Under the pieces are notes generated by a model that worked only from the letters and a program-made list of their open reading frames with translations, was not told where the DNA came from and ran no database searches. Shown piece by piece: positions 21,681 through 28,060 of a DNA stretch of 32,737 nt. The translations under genes and the position numbers were made by a program. Origin of the DNA: a virus; the IMG/VR virus record IMGVR_UViG_3300035199_000200, positions 1-32,737 of that record; one strand, given 5' to 3'. Position 1 is the stretch's first letter. Each line of letters opens with the position of its first letter.

Positions 21681-22176
21681 TCACAATCCCAATCATAACT
21701 TCTGCTTGGATTGGCCCACCACTTGGGCCAGTTATCTCTGTCTGTGTCCTGCCAAGGGAATCGCCTAGCGCCCTTAGTTCAACATCTGTAGCTATCTTCA
21801 GCATCTGGGCAAGGACTGGCACAGGTATCTCATCTGCTGCCATGTTCTCAAGGCGCTGTAAGACCTTTTCCTGTACTTCCCTGGCTAATAGTGCATGTCT
21901 GTCCCTTGCAGCGTAGAGTTCGCTCATATGGCGCTCTCTAATCAGCCTGTCCAACTCTTGGTCATAGACCCTGCATCTATTGACCCAGTTCCAGCGACTT
22001 GACCATCTATGGATTAAAGCAGTCGATTTCCCTAACTCTTGGACTACCTTCCCTATACTTCTTATGCCTAAACCTAAATCACGGTAAATGACAAAAGCAG
22101 CAAAGGCTGTCGCTGTCTCATTCTCTTGCTGTTCCCAAGGCTCGATTGAGTTTAAAGTCAAATTATGACATGTCAT
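21592..22176 (-). CDS. terS: Terminase small subunit-like protein
   Basis: The 194-residue protein has an EPWEQQENETATAFAAFVIYRDLG start (about 12-35) and a helix-turn-helix RSIGKVVQELGKSTALIHRWSSRWNW (about 40-65). A coiled oligomerisation region follows (YDQELDRLIRERHMSELYAARDRHALLAREVQEKVLQRLENM), then an acidic C-terminus. This is the DNA-recognition subunit pattern found immediately upstream of large terminases. Its first codons (MTCHNLTLNS) are built from the TGACATGTCA and TTGACTTTAAACTCAA elements, and no clear Shine-Dalgarno precedes the ATG. The start may therefore be reached from a leaderless mRNA or be wrong by a few codons. Confidence 0.8.
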   Translation of the reverse strand: MTCHNLTLNSIEPWEQQENETATAFAAFVIYRDLGLGIRSIGKVVQELGKSTALIHRWSSRWNWVNRCRVYDQELDRLIRERHMSELYAARDRHALLAREVQEKVLQRLENMAADEIPVPVLAQMLKIATDVELRALGDSLGRTQTEITGPSGGPIQAEVMIGIVNDLIKDPQSRIALDHLAQRLEGDTSSDSS

Positions 22177-22183
22177 ATGGCAT
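22146..22183. promoter_or_regulatory. Operator-like palindrome copy 5 plus second TGACATGTCA element
   Basis: TTGAGTTTAAAGTCAA (22146-22161, one mismatch) lies 4 bp from TGACATGTCATATGGCAT (22166-22183). The two-element arrangement repeats that at 16027-16069 with closer spacing. It covers the first codons of the small terminase gene and the bases before it. Confidence 0.65.
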
Positions 22184-22212
22184 AGTTTAGGCAGAAAAAG
22201 GCAAAAAGAAAA

Positions 22213-22232
22213 GCCCCCAGAAATCTGGAGGC
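22213..22232 (-). terminator. Rho-independent terminator, minus strand
   Basis: On the minus strand GCCTCCAGA-TT-TCTGGGGGC (one mismatched pair) is followed by TTTTCTTTTTGCC. It lies between the PP-loop enzyme gene terminator at 22310 and the small terminase start. The roughly 75 bases between the two terminators contain no gene and could form a small RNA, which is unproven. Confidence 0.72.
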
Positions 22233-22309
22233 TTCAGCAATATTAGAACAATGCTACAGGAGAACACTGTCCAATGAGGCAGTTTAGTTCTTACACCACA
22301 AAAGGAAAA

Positions 22310-22329
22310 GGGGCCACTGTCATGGCCCC
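22310..22329. terminator. Terminator hairpin after the PP-loop enzyme gene
   Basis: The stem GGGGCCA/TGGCCCC has a 6-nt loop, with T-rich tracts on both sides (plus: CTTTTTCTTGG; minus: TTTTCCTTTT). It lies 15 nt after the TAA stop at 22345 and ends the early transcription unit. Confidence 0.85.
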
Positions 22330-22344
22330 CTTTTTCTTGGTCGA

Positions 22345-23169
22345 TTAAACAAAGCAATGCCCAGAATCACAAGGCATGTCCATCTCCATCTGTTTGGCTC
22401 CATAGTCCTCAGGGATTCTCACAGCCTCTTCAAGAGGCAACCCTGATGAATGGACAAATTGCTGGAACTCTTTTCCTCCACCCTTGCCCATGTTCCTTAT
22501 AGCATGGTCAAGCTGGACAGCTTCATCCCAATCAGCCCCACCTGCTTGCTTCATGCGATGCCATTCGGATTTTGTGTGGTATGGACAAAAAGTGCAGGCG
22601 CTTTTAGGTGGAATGTCTAAGCCATGTTGTTCAAGCCAGGACACACAATAGGCACGATTGAGGCGGCGGTCAACCAATGGGTAAACGTGCTTGATATATT
22701 GTTTCGGTGATGTTCTCATACGTTGCCATTCATCCAAGGAGATACCCATCCACATCTCGACACACTCTGGAGATGTCTTTCCAACAATCGAACGAGCAAA
22801 GCGATGCAGAGGGGTAATCTTCCAGTGTTTCGTACACTGGCGAAACCCCTGGCCCCCTAATCCAGTCTCATTATGAACTGCAAAAGCAGGAATATTAATC
22901 CTATAAGCAGATTTGCCATACCCATCCATAACGTAATTTTGAGTTGCTTTTACTGTCCTGACCCTCACTCCATGTTCTTCCAGCCAGGGAGTCCATTTCT
23001 CTGCATGGGCATAGGTTCCCTGCATCTCGTGGGTAGTGTCAGCATGGACTGCATAATCAGGCATCGGAATCTCGCCTAGAGCAGCCATCGCTGCTAAAGT
23101 CCAGCTTTGGACTCCCCAACCTAGCGAAAGAACTTTTAAGGGGTTTCCTGCGTTATATATATGCTCCAT
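22345..23169 (-). CDS. PAPS reductase-like PP-loop (adenine nucleotide alpha hydrolase) protein
   Basis: The 274-residue protein has a PP-loop SLGWGVQS (15-22) in place of the usual SGGxDS-type loop. It also has YAVHADTTHE (39-48), a RQCTKHWKITP segment with C112, and CTFCPYHTKSEWHRMK (192-207). These features match the phage PAPS-reductase-like family. Known relatives include sulfate reductases and DndC-type DNA phosphorothioation enzymes; most phage members are uncharacterised. The Cys set suggests a metal cluster or zinc. A ribosome site AGAGAGG lies 5 nt before ATG. It sits between a terminator upstream (23207) and one downstream (22310), so it is its own unit or the end of a readthrough operon. 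Nucleic-acid modification is the likeliest role. Confidence 0.78.
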   Translation of the reverse strand: MEHIYNAGNPLKVLSLGWGVQSWTLAAMAALGEIPMPDYAVHADTTHEMQGTYAHAEKWTPWLEEHGVRVRTVKATQNYVMDGYGKSAYRINIPAFAVHNETGLGGQGFRQCTKHWKITPLHRFARSIVGKTSPECVEMWMGISLDEWQRMRTSPKQYIKHVYPLVDRRLNRAYCVSWLEQHGLDIPPKSACTFCPYHTKSEWHRMKQAGGADWDEAVQLDHAIRNMGKGGGKEFQQFVHSSGLPLEEAVRIPEDYGAKQMEMDMPCDSGHCFV

Positions 23170-23196
23170 ATAGACCTCTCTTTATCTAACCTATAC

Positions 23197-23286
23197 TTAA
23201 AAATTAGGGCTGATAGGTTTTACCCTACCAGCCCAGGTCGAGGAGGTGATAGCCCTAGGCTTCGTCATATATTCAATCACTGGCAT
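23197..23286 (-). CDS. Candidate micro-ORF, 29 residues
   Basis: MPVIEYMTKPRAITSSTWAG begins this ORF. AGGA lies about 5 nt before ATG, and the last codons overlap the terminator at 23207. It is the last of five short frames on the minus strand in a 500-base stretch. The ribosome site is the only support, and chance cannot be excluded. Confidence 0.35.
   Translation of the reverse strand: MPVIEYMTKPRAITSSTWAGRVKPISPNF
23207..23234 (-). terminator. Rho-independent terminator, minus strand
   Basis: On the minus strand an 11-bp stem GGGCTGGTAGG/CCTATCAGCCC (one G-U pair) with a GTAAAA loop is followed by TAATTTTTAAG. It separates the small early genes from the PP-loop enzyme gene. Confidence 0.85.
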
Positions 23287-23310
23287 AGGAGTCCTGACCA
23301 GTATCCGCCT

Positions 23311-23382
23311 TCAAGCCATCATCATTCTATCATATGAGGGCGAGTGCGATTTACATGAGGAGTCGCATGTGTCGCATCTCAT
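23311..23382 (-). CDS. Candidate micro-ORF, Cys-rich, 23 residues
   Basis: MRCDTCDSSCKSHSPSYDR begins this short frame and contains three Cys (CxxCxxxC). AAGG lies about 7 nt before ATG. The Cys spacing would fit metal binding, in line with the many zinc proteins in the window, but its length makes it uncertain. Confidence 0.3.
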   Translation of the reverse strand: MRCDTCDSSCKSHSPSYDRMMMA

Positions 23383-23403
23383 TATCTGCCTTGTCTGCCC
23401 AGC

Positions 23404-23538
23404 TTACCTCTTTTCGCAGGGCCATGAAAAAACCCTGCGCCAAGCAGCAACTTGGAATAAGCAGTGGGGCTTCCTGAAAATCGCACCTAGAATTTCAAGC
23501 GTACCATTCCACTCTGGATGGGAGGCAGAACCCTGCAT
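23404..23538 (-). CDS. Candidate small protein, 44 residues
   Basis: It starts MQGSASHPEWNGTLEILGAI and ends in a basic, aromatic segment (AAWRRVFSWPCEKR). The ATG follows directly (one base) after a TGA of the preceding 18-codon frame, implying possible coupling. No good ribosome site of its own is seen. Composition is plausible for a real protein (HPEWNGTLEILGAIFRK), but no family is recognised. Confidence 0.4.
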   Translation of the reverse strand: MQGSASHPEWNGTLEILGAIFRKPHCLFQVAAWRRVFSWPCEKR

Positions 23539-23539
23539 G

Positions 23540-23672
23540 TCATCTATAACGACCTACTTCCTTCTGCTTCTTTCCTTCCATCTCCATCGTGTCCATATCA
23601 TCCCTCTTATTCATAGATTAGTTCATACATGCGCCAGTAAATCCTGCGCATCCACCTCACCACTCGCCCCAC
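23540..23672 (-). other. Two further micro-ORFs (21 and 18 residues)
   Basis: A GTG frame at 23607-23672 (MRRIYWRMYELIYE at its end) follows a strong AAAGGGGAGG ribosome site by about 6 nt. A second frame at 23540-23596 (MDTMEMEGKKQKEVGRYR) follows AGAGGG. Together with the next three short frames they could form a tandem micro-peptide cluster, or this may be a decayed gene. The plus strand of the same stretch has a long open frame but no ribosome site, and its direction is opposite to all neighbours. Confidence 0.3.
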
Positions 23673-23690
23673 AAGTGACCTCCCCTTTAT

Positions 23691-24074
23691 TTAACTGATA
23701 TAAACCCCATTCCCCTGCAATCTCACACCATCTGGCATAGCCATCTCTGTAGAGCGAACCTGCCCGAATGGGAGATTGGTGCTAGGCTTAGTCAGCCAGG
23801 CTTTGTATACTCGCTTGTCGCTGAATCCCAGGACATCCAATCGAACATGCTCCAATTCTCGATAACAGATAACCACATCTTCCCCATACGCTACCTTGGC
23901 AATGTGTCTGATGTTATCCTTCATGGTTTCCCTGATACCCAAGAAAAAATCTCTGGATTCCCAAAAAGGAATATTCATCCCATTCCCACTCGACCATGAC
24001 TCTTCTGAAAACATCTGATGAAGGTCATAGGTCTTTACCTTCTCGCCTTTGCTGTCATAAACAAAGGTCATCAT
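23691..24074 (-). CDS. Early protein of unknown function
   Basis: The 127-residue protein begins MMTFVYDSKGEKVKTYDLHQMF and contains FWESRDFFLGIRETMKDNIRHIAKVAYGEDVVICYRELEHVRLDVLGFS. It has no Cys pairs, membrane segment or known motif. It overlaps the upstream zinc-binding gene by 4 nt (ATGA), so it is part of the same transcript. Mixed alpha/beta character is suggested. No family recognised. Confidence 0.7.
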   Translation of the reverse strand: MMTFVYDSKGEKVKTYDLHQMFSEESWSSGNGMNIPFWESRDFFLGIRETMKDNIRHIAKVAYGEDVVICYRELEHVRLDVLGFSDKRVYKAWLTKPSTNLPFGQVRSTEMAMPDGVRLQGNGVYIS

Positions 24075-24256
24075 TCTTGGACTCCTGTTTTTGTAAATTG
24101 GCTACCCTTTTTGCATCGTGAACACGTACCATAATGCACCTCTACTGGGTCAGGAAGTGGAATGCCTGGTTGTAACTCCGCTCCTGCATCGTAGTCATTG
24201 AATGTGGTTATCGTCCCCCTAACAGGGCGAGATTCACAGCAGGTTGATTTAATCAT
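24071..24256 (-). CDS. Small early zinc-binding protein
   Basis: The 61-residue protein begins MIKSTCCESRPVRGTITTFND and contains CSRCKKGSQF near the C-terminus (about 45-54), so CC and CxxC can form one zinc site. GGGGAGAG precedes the ATG. It is the first gene after the AAAGTGTTGACAA motif at 24285, and it is coupled to the next gene. Role unknown. Confidence 0.7.
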   Translation of the reverse strand: MIKSTCCESRPVRGTITTFNDYDAGAELQPGIPLPDPVEVHYGTCSRCKKGSQFTKTGVQE

Positions 24257-24284
24257 GCTCTCCCCTTTTGGTGTTTAGATTGAA

Positions 24285-24297
24285 TTGTCAACACTTT
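24285..24297 (-). promoter_or_regulatory. Conserved AAAGTGTTGACAA element, second copy
   Basis: On the minus strand AAAGTGTTGACAA, which contains a consensus -35 TTGACA, lies at the end of the 24298 gene and upstream of the small gene starting at 24256. The same 13-mer occurs at 10644-10656 (plus) and 25394-25406 (minus). No good -10 box is seen here, so it may be another type of site. Confidence 0.55.
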
Positions 24298-24651
24298 CTA
24301 TGATTGTCTTTTCACATCCATCGCAATCCCTCGAAACCTTGGAAGGTTCAGACAAGATTTACAAGTCACGTTGTTGATTGTTGCTGGAGTAAACCCAGGC
24401 ATAAAGCCCAGCACATCTTTGCTGCTATTAGGCGCACAGGCAACAAAGACATCTGCTCTGATTTCGTTAGCATCCCCAGGCTTGGCATCCCAGTTATGGC
24501 CCAGATGTTCGCTCTTCACATAAGCAAGATGCATCTTGTCAGTCTTGCTGCTCCCTGACCCAAGGAAAGCACTGCCATACTCATGCACATCAGTCCAGTT
24601 CCTTTCATTGCTTCTTCCGATGTTATTTGTCCTTAGTGATACTTCAATCAT
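24298..24651 (-). CDS. Early protein of unknown function
   Basis: The 117-residue protein begins MIEVSLRTNNIGRSNERNWTD and ends NNVTCKSCLNLPRFRGIAMD plus VKRQS, with one CxxC. AAAGGGAG lies 8 nt before the start. A middle section (GDANEIRADVFVACAPNSSK) suggests a small alpha/beta fold. No membrane or catalytic motif is visible. It lies in a run of small early genes in which I recognise no functions. Confidence 0.68.
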   Translation of the reverse strand: MIEVSLRTNNIGRSNERNWTDVHEYGSAFLGSGSSKTDKMHLAYVKSEHLGHNWDAKPGDANEIRADVFVACAPNSSKDVLGFMPGFTPATINNVTCKSCLNLPRFRGIAMDVKRQS

Positions 24652-24749
24652 GGTTGAACTCCCTTTGATTTGATAGATAGAGCCAGGGTTTTATCCCTTA
24701 AATTCTGTGAACCCGATTAGAATCTTCTTGATTTGGTTGCCTGACTTGG

Positions 24750-25103
24750 CTAAAGACCAGCCATCAAGAGAGTAGCTGGATTCATGCCCCTGGCATGTTT
24801 GTCATCAGAATATTCTGACTGGAAACAATAACCCTCTATAGCCATCATGGTCGCATCCAGAACATCTCTGTGATGAGACTTGCTCTTGCAAAGGCTTCTG
24901 TCGAATTTTGCCCGCTCATAGGCATCCAAGATGGCATCTTCAAGAAAGGCGTAATACTTGGGTTGCCCCATGTCATTCCAGATGTAGACGGTTGAATCGC
25001 CCACAGTAAGTACAGCAAGAAGGGGAGCGCTCATGCCCCTGGCATGGATATTGTCTTTCAAGATGGCTTCTGGCTGTGCCTGGCTGGTATGTGTAGTTGT
25101 CAT
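24750..25103 (-). CDS. Early protein of unknown function
   Basis: The 117-residue protein begins MTTTHTSQAQPEAILKDNIH and has LAVLTVGDSTVYIWNDMGQPKYYAF, then a helical part (AILDAYERAKFDRSLCKSKSHHRDVLDATMMAIEGY). It ends DDKHARGMNPATLLMAGL. The phrase HARGM occurs twice (about 21 and 104), which may be chance. It lies 2 nt from the gene upstream, so they are co-transcribed. No known family. Confidence 0.68.
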   Translation of the reverse strand: MTTTHTSQAQPEAILKDNIHARGMSAPLLAVLTVGDSTVYIWNDMGQPKYYAFLEDAILDAYERAKFDRSLCKSKSHHRDVLDATMMAIEGYCFQSEYSDDKHARGMNPATLLMAGL

Positions 25104-25105
25104 GG

Positions 25106-25339
25106 TTAGACTCCTTTTGAAAGGTAGTATTCTCTGGGTTTGTCACCAAGGTATATGTGATACTCAAATTTCTCAGTGGATTTGATGCTGACTACCCTGA
25201 AAGACCTGCCTGCCTGATACCTTTCCTCTAAAGCCTCTAGGTAGTCCATCCCTGCTTGTTTGGCCTCTTCACGACTGCCATACTGCTCTTTGCTGTAGCC
25301 TATCCTGAGTGAATTAGGTGCCATCTTATTTATTACCAT
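25106..25339 (-). CDS. Small early protein of unknown function
   Basis: I place the start at ATG 25339 (MVINKMAPNSLRIGYSKEQY) because TAGGAG lies about 7 nt upstream; a longer frame from 25390 has no such site. The 77-residue product has a basic alpha/beta character (GSREEAKQAGMDYLEALEERY, then FRVVSIKSTEKFEYHIYLGDK). It is the first gene downstream of the operator and AAAGTGTTGACAA element at 25394-25429, so it is probably under that control. Confidence 0.65.
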   Translation of the reverse strand: MVINKMAPNSLRIGYSKEQYGSREEAKQAGMDYLEALEERYQAGRSFRVVSIKSTEKFEYHIYLGDKPREYYLSKGV

Positions 25340-25393
25340 CCTGTGACTCCTACCTTGATTTGATGAAGTAAGACTAACATAGCTTGCCAAGTA

Positions 25394-25429
25394 TTGTCAA
25401 CACTTTGCAGAAATTGACTTTAAACTCAA
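25394..25429. promoter_or_regulatory. AAAGTGTTGACAA element next to operator palindrome copy 6
   Basis: On the minus strand TTGAGTTTAAAGTCAA (25414-25429) is followed by TTTCTGC and AAAGTGTTGACAA (25394-25406), which carries a -35-like TTGACA. The arrangement matches that before the plus-strand gene at 10710. The stop codon (TGA) of the methyltransferase overlaps the palindrome. A weak -10-like TATGTT is too close; the true -10 is uncertain. Confidence 0.6.
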
Positions 25430-26343
25430 AAAGGCTTCTGGAATATTAAGCCATACTCATGGCGCTTAGGGATGATTCTCTCTTTGACTATCTGAGAGGC
25501 AAAGGCTGCTCTGATGGATAACCCAAAGTCCACTATCATCAGGTCAAACAAGATGAACCCAGCGCTCTGCATGAGATTGCAGACATCCATGTGAAATGGG
25601 TAGAAGCGCCAGTCCCTCCTAAAGTCATTAACGAACCATGCAGCGAAAGCCCCAGGCTTCAGAACCCTGAAGTTCTCCTTGGCTACCTGCCCCAGTTCCT
25701 CTAGGAAAGCCTCATAGGTCTTGGCCTTGCCAAGCTGCTCTGGCTCATCGCCATATTTCTCGATGTTGTAATAAGGAGGAGATGTGATTGTGAAATCCCC
25801 ACTATCAGCAGGCGACTGATTGAGGCTCCTGCTGTCCTGCCTATGGAGCAGGATGTTCCTGTCAGGGTAGCACTCCCTCAGGCGCTCCCTCTCCTCAAAG
25901 TTAAAGCGCATGAACTTATCTGAGATGTCATAGCCTTGATAATCCCTGCCCTCTGGAACCACCATCCCCATCCTTGAGTTATGCCCTGCGAATGGGTCAA
26001 TCACCAAATTTCCTGGCCTGGAATACAAGAGCATAAGGCTCCTGCCTATGTTCCAGGGAAACTGAGAAAGCCCTCCCTTACGAACATTCCCAATGCCTTG
26101 GGTGAACTCCATGTCCTCAGTTGGGTTCTTGCGAATGTTGGTCTGGTCATAGGAGTTCTGCGCTGGTGCGTCATTCCTGCTGGTAAACCTGGCCTGCATG
26201 ATAGATTGAGGGAGTTCTCCTTTGAACTCCCTCAGTATCTCTATCCTCTGTTCTCTGCTGTAGGCCAAGGCTCCCTTCTGATTCCCTGTCACCTCTGAGG
26301 CATCGCCCTCCCAGAAACCTTGCTGCTGCCAATTGCTTGCCAT
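25426..26343 (-). CDS. DNA methyltransferase (N4/N6 class)
   Basis: The 305-residue protein has GNLVIDPFAGHNSRMGMVV (about 111-129, motif I-like AdoMet pocket), YDIS (about 138), HRQDSRSL (about 167-174) and TSPPYYNIEKYG (187-198, motif IV of amino-methyltransferases). The order DPFAG before TSPPYY is permuted relative to beta-class enzymes. The C-terminus reads DLMIVDFGLSIRAAFASQIVKERIIPKRHEYGLIFQK. It would methylate cytosine-N4 or adenine-N6, protecting the phage from host restriction or marking its DNA. No restriction partner is seen. The gene follows a ParB-like gene with an 8-nt gap, a pairing seen in other phages. Confidence 0.88.
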   Translation of the reverse strand: MASNWQQQGFWEGDASEVTGNQKGALAYSREQRIEILREFKGELPQSIMQARFTSRNDAPAQNSYDQTNIRKNPTEDMEFTQGIGNVRKGGLSQFPWNIGRSLMLLYSRPGNLVIDPFAGHNSRMGMVVPEGRDYQGYDISDKFMRFNFEERERLRECYPDRNILLHRQDSRSLNQSPADSGDFTITSPPYYNIEKYGDEPEQLGKAKTYEAFLEELGQVAKENFRVLKPGAFAAWFVNDFRRDWRFYPFHMDVCNLMQSAGFILFDLMIVDFGLSIRAAFASQIVKERIIPKRHEYGLIFQKPF

Positions 26344-26351
26344 AAATCACC

Positions 26352-27452
26352 TCACAGAATCTCTGGGAATGGTTCTATCCTCTCGCCATTGGTTCTCCAG
26401 CGTAACTCCTTGATGGCTCTATTCTTCTTGCGATAATTCCAGGCTTTGATGACCATCGCTAATAACCCAAGTTTATTGATTTTCTTCAAAGCCTTATCTC
26501 TGTAAAGGGTTTCCCTCAGAACCAATACTGGGTCACCTTGGTCAAGGTTAACTCCAGTCTCGAAATCCTCCCAGAAACGATGGAAATCAGGACTACCATG
26601 ACAGTAGATGTACATAAGATACTCAAGAGCGCCTGCCCAAGCATGTGACCTCAACATGCTGCTGCATTGCTTCAGAGAGTTGAAGGTAGTATCTATCCTG
26701 TCTATAAAGTCAGGATTCTCGTCAGCCCATTCCCTCAGGTCGAGTGATGGATACTTTGGCACTGTCTCCCAAGTGGTGGCTCCTAGGTAAGGAGGCTCAA
26801 ACTCCTCATGGCCTCGCACTATGGTTATCGCATTAGTAAGAATGGTTGGATGGTTAAAACCAGAGGATGCGAATAAATCGCTGGATGTCCTTGTCTTGCC
26901 AGTGTCTACGATAGCCTGCACATCTGGGTTGGTTTCCCATCTGATAGTATGCTCACAAGCCTTATTTGTAAGCCATGATGCCCACAGCCTGGCCTGACCA
27001 CTTATAATCCAAGGCGTTGTCTTGTCATCTGGCTGACAAAAGATTACAGGGTCGCCACCATTAAGCCATCGCTCTCTGACCATCTCTTGGGCAAACCTCA
27101 GCACCCTGGCATCAGAAACTGTCCTGTTATTTGTATTGTAGGTGAGCCAGTAAAGCGCTGTCTCTGGGCCAACAATCTGGTCACCTGCTTCTGGCATGTA
27201 GATGAATCTTTTAGGGATTCTGCGCAGATATACATCAACATTATCTAGCAATTCTTTCTGTGAATAATTGATGCGTTGACCTGCTGAACTTCTTCTGCTT
27301 GGGTTCCTGCCATCAGCGCTGATGTCAAATATATCCGTCTGACATCTCTCTTTAGATAACTGAGCGATGGACAGACCCTCGACAGAAACCCTCCCACCAA
27401 AGCGATAGGTTTTAGCAGAAGCTACCTGCTTTCCAACATCTTTGATAACCAT
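26352..27452 (-). CDS. ParB-like/Srx-fold phage protein
   Basis: The 366-residue protein has VSDARVLRFAQEMVRERWLNGGDPVIF, ISGQARLWASWLTNKACEHTIRWETNP, then VDTGKTRTSSDLFASSGFNH. This is the pattern of ParB N-terminal-like proteins in phages (measure, remove, GQ.R, IDTG..RT). The rest (about 200-366) is helical and includes a helix-rich C-terminal part. These proteins often accompany phage methyltransferases; known roles are plasmid-type partition or nuclease, here uncertain. AAGGAAGG lies 8 nt before the ATG. Confidence 0.72.
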   Translation of the reverse strand: MVIKDVGKQVASAKTYRFGGRVSVEGLSIAQLSKERCQTDIFDISADGRNPSRRSSAGQRINYSQKELLDNVDVYLRRIPKRFIYMPEAGDQIVGPETALYWLTYNTNNRTVSDARVLRFAQEMVRERWLNGGDPVIFCQPDDKTTPWIISGQARLWASWLTNKACEHTIRWETNPDVQAIVDTGKTRTSSDLFASSGFNHPTILTNAITIVRGHEEFEPPYLGATTWETVPKYPSLDLREWADENPDFIDRIDTTFNSLKQCSSMLRSHAWAGALEYLMYIYCHGSPDFHRFWEDFETGVNLDQGDPVLVLRETLYRDKALKKINKLGLLAMVIKAWNYRKKNRAIKELRWRTNGERIEPFPEIL

Positions 27453-27559
27453 AAAATACCTTCCTTTTTTAGAACATCTGTTTGAGTGTAATTACCAGAC
27501 CTTGCCAATGCTTGTTCAGCTAAAAAGTTCGACACCCAGAAAACGGCTCTCAGAGCCAT
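27422..27559 (-). CDS. Candidate small protein sharing a segment with the remnant at 7.5 kb
   Basis: The 45-residue frame begins MALRAVFWVSNFLAEQALAR and ends VLKKEGILWLSKMLESR. It overlaps the start of the ParB-like gene by 31 nt. An alternative GTG at 27583 would add 8 residues. No clear ribosome site is seen. The FLAEQALA..GN core is also found on the plus strand at 7516-7605, with mainly synonymous differences, which argues for real coding descent. It may be a small protein, a decayed gene, or the 3' end of an acquired gene. Confidence 0.42.
   Translation of the reverse strand: MALRAVFWVSNFLAEQALARSGNYTQTDVLKKEGILWLSKMLESR
27501..27522. repeat. 22-bp repeat shared with 7541-7562 in opposite orientation
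   Basis: The bases at 27501-27522 are identical to the reverse complement of 7541-7562 over 22 nt. As both sites lie in intergenic leaders read on the minus strand, the two RNAs would be complementary over this stretch. The similarity extends to nearby codons. Confidence 0.75.
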
Positions 27560-27625
27560 TCTGATAGGGTTGAGAATCAGCACATCTGTTCTACATAATA
27601 CTTGTCATCATATACCATGATATTG

Positions 27626-28060
27626 TCATATCTCCCAGACTGATATCTCAAGCAAATCCTCCTTGGCTTTTTCCTTCTTTCCTGGCCCTCTCTGGTACAC
27701 CCATCTATCATCGAACCAGATGGATTTGTTGGCTGCATCCTCCACAGCCTTCTCAAGATTTCCCAGGTCAGACCTATGCGCCATTGGCCCAGATACTGAT
27801 ATGGCACAGCCAAGGGGAACCTTCCCAAAGGGTTCCAACTTCTCTTTCTTCATCATCAATGTCAGGCAGTCCCTGAGGTCTGCTTGGTTGGCGATGTACT
27901 CCCTGGCGTACTTGCCATGATAGTCGCCCCTCCAGCGAGTCCTGCCAGTCATCCTGACATAAGCCCTGACATACATCCAGAGTTTGATGGAGAGATGGCG
28001 CTTGCCATCCTTCTCCCAGTGCTTCACTTCCCAAATCTTATTTTTCATTTTTTTTACCAT
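27626..28060 (-). CDS. RusA-like Holliday junction resolvase
   Basis: The 144-residue protein has the RusA signature HRSDLGNLEKAVEDAANKSIWFDDRWV (about 95-121): D98, N101, K104, D108 and D117/D118. These are positions that bind metal and DNA in RusA-family endonucleases. It would resolve branched DNA during replication or prepare packaging substrate. The length is close to the usual 120-145. The ATG at 28060 lies inside the long palindrome at 28058-28089, and the next ATG (28048) is an alternative. Neither has a good ribosome site. Confidence 0.85.
   Translation of the reverse strand: MVKKMKNKIWEVKHWEKDGKRHLSIKLWMYVRAYVRMTGRTRWRGDYHGKYAREYIANQADLRDCLTLMMKKEKLEPFGKVPLGCAISVSGPMAHRSDLGNLEKAVEDAANKSIWFDDRWVYQRGPGKKEKAKEDLLEISVWEI

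Noticed and set aside
23246-23698. A 150-codon plus-strand open frame in the early region
   Set aside because: It is opposite to all neighbours, its plus-strand promoter and terminator are missing, and its protein shows no domain; the minus-strand short frames with ribosome sites are a better explanation.
27577-27828. An 83-codon frame antiparallel in phase to the RusA-like gene end
   Set aside because: It is another frame of the same strand overlapping the RusA catalytic region; it shows no ribosome site and no domain.
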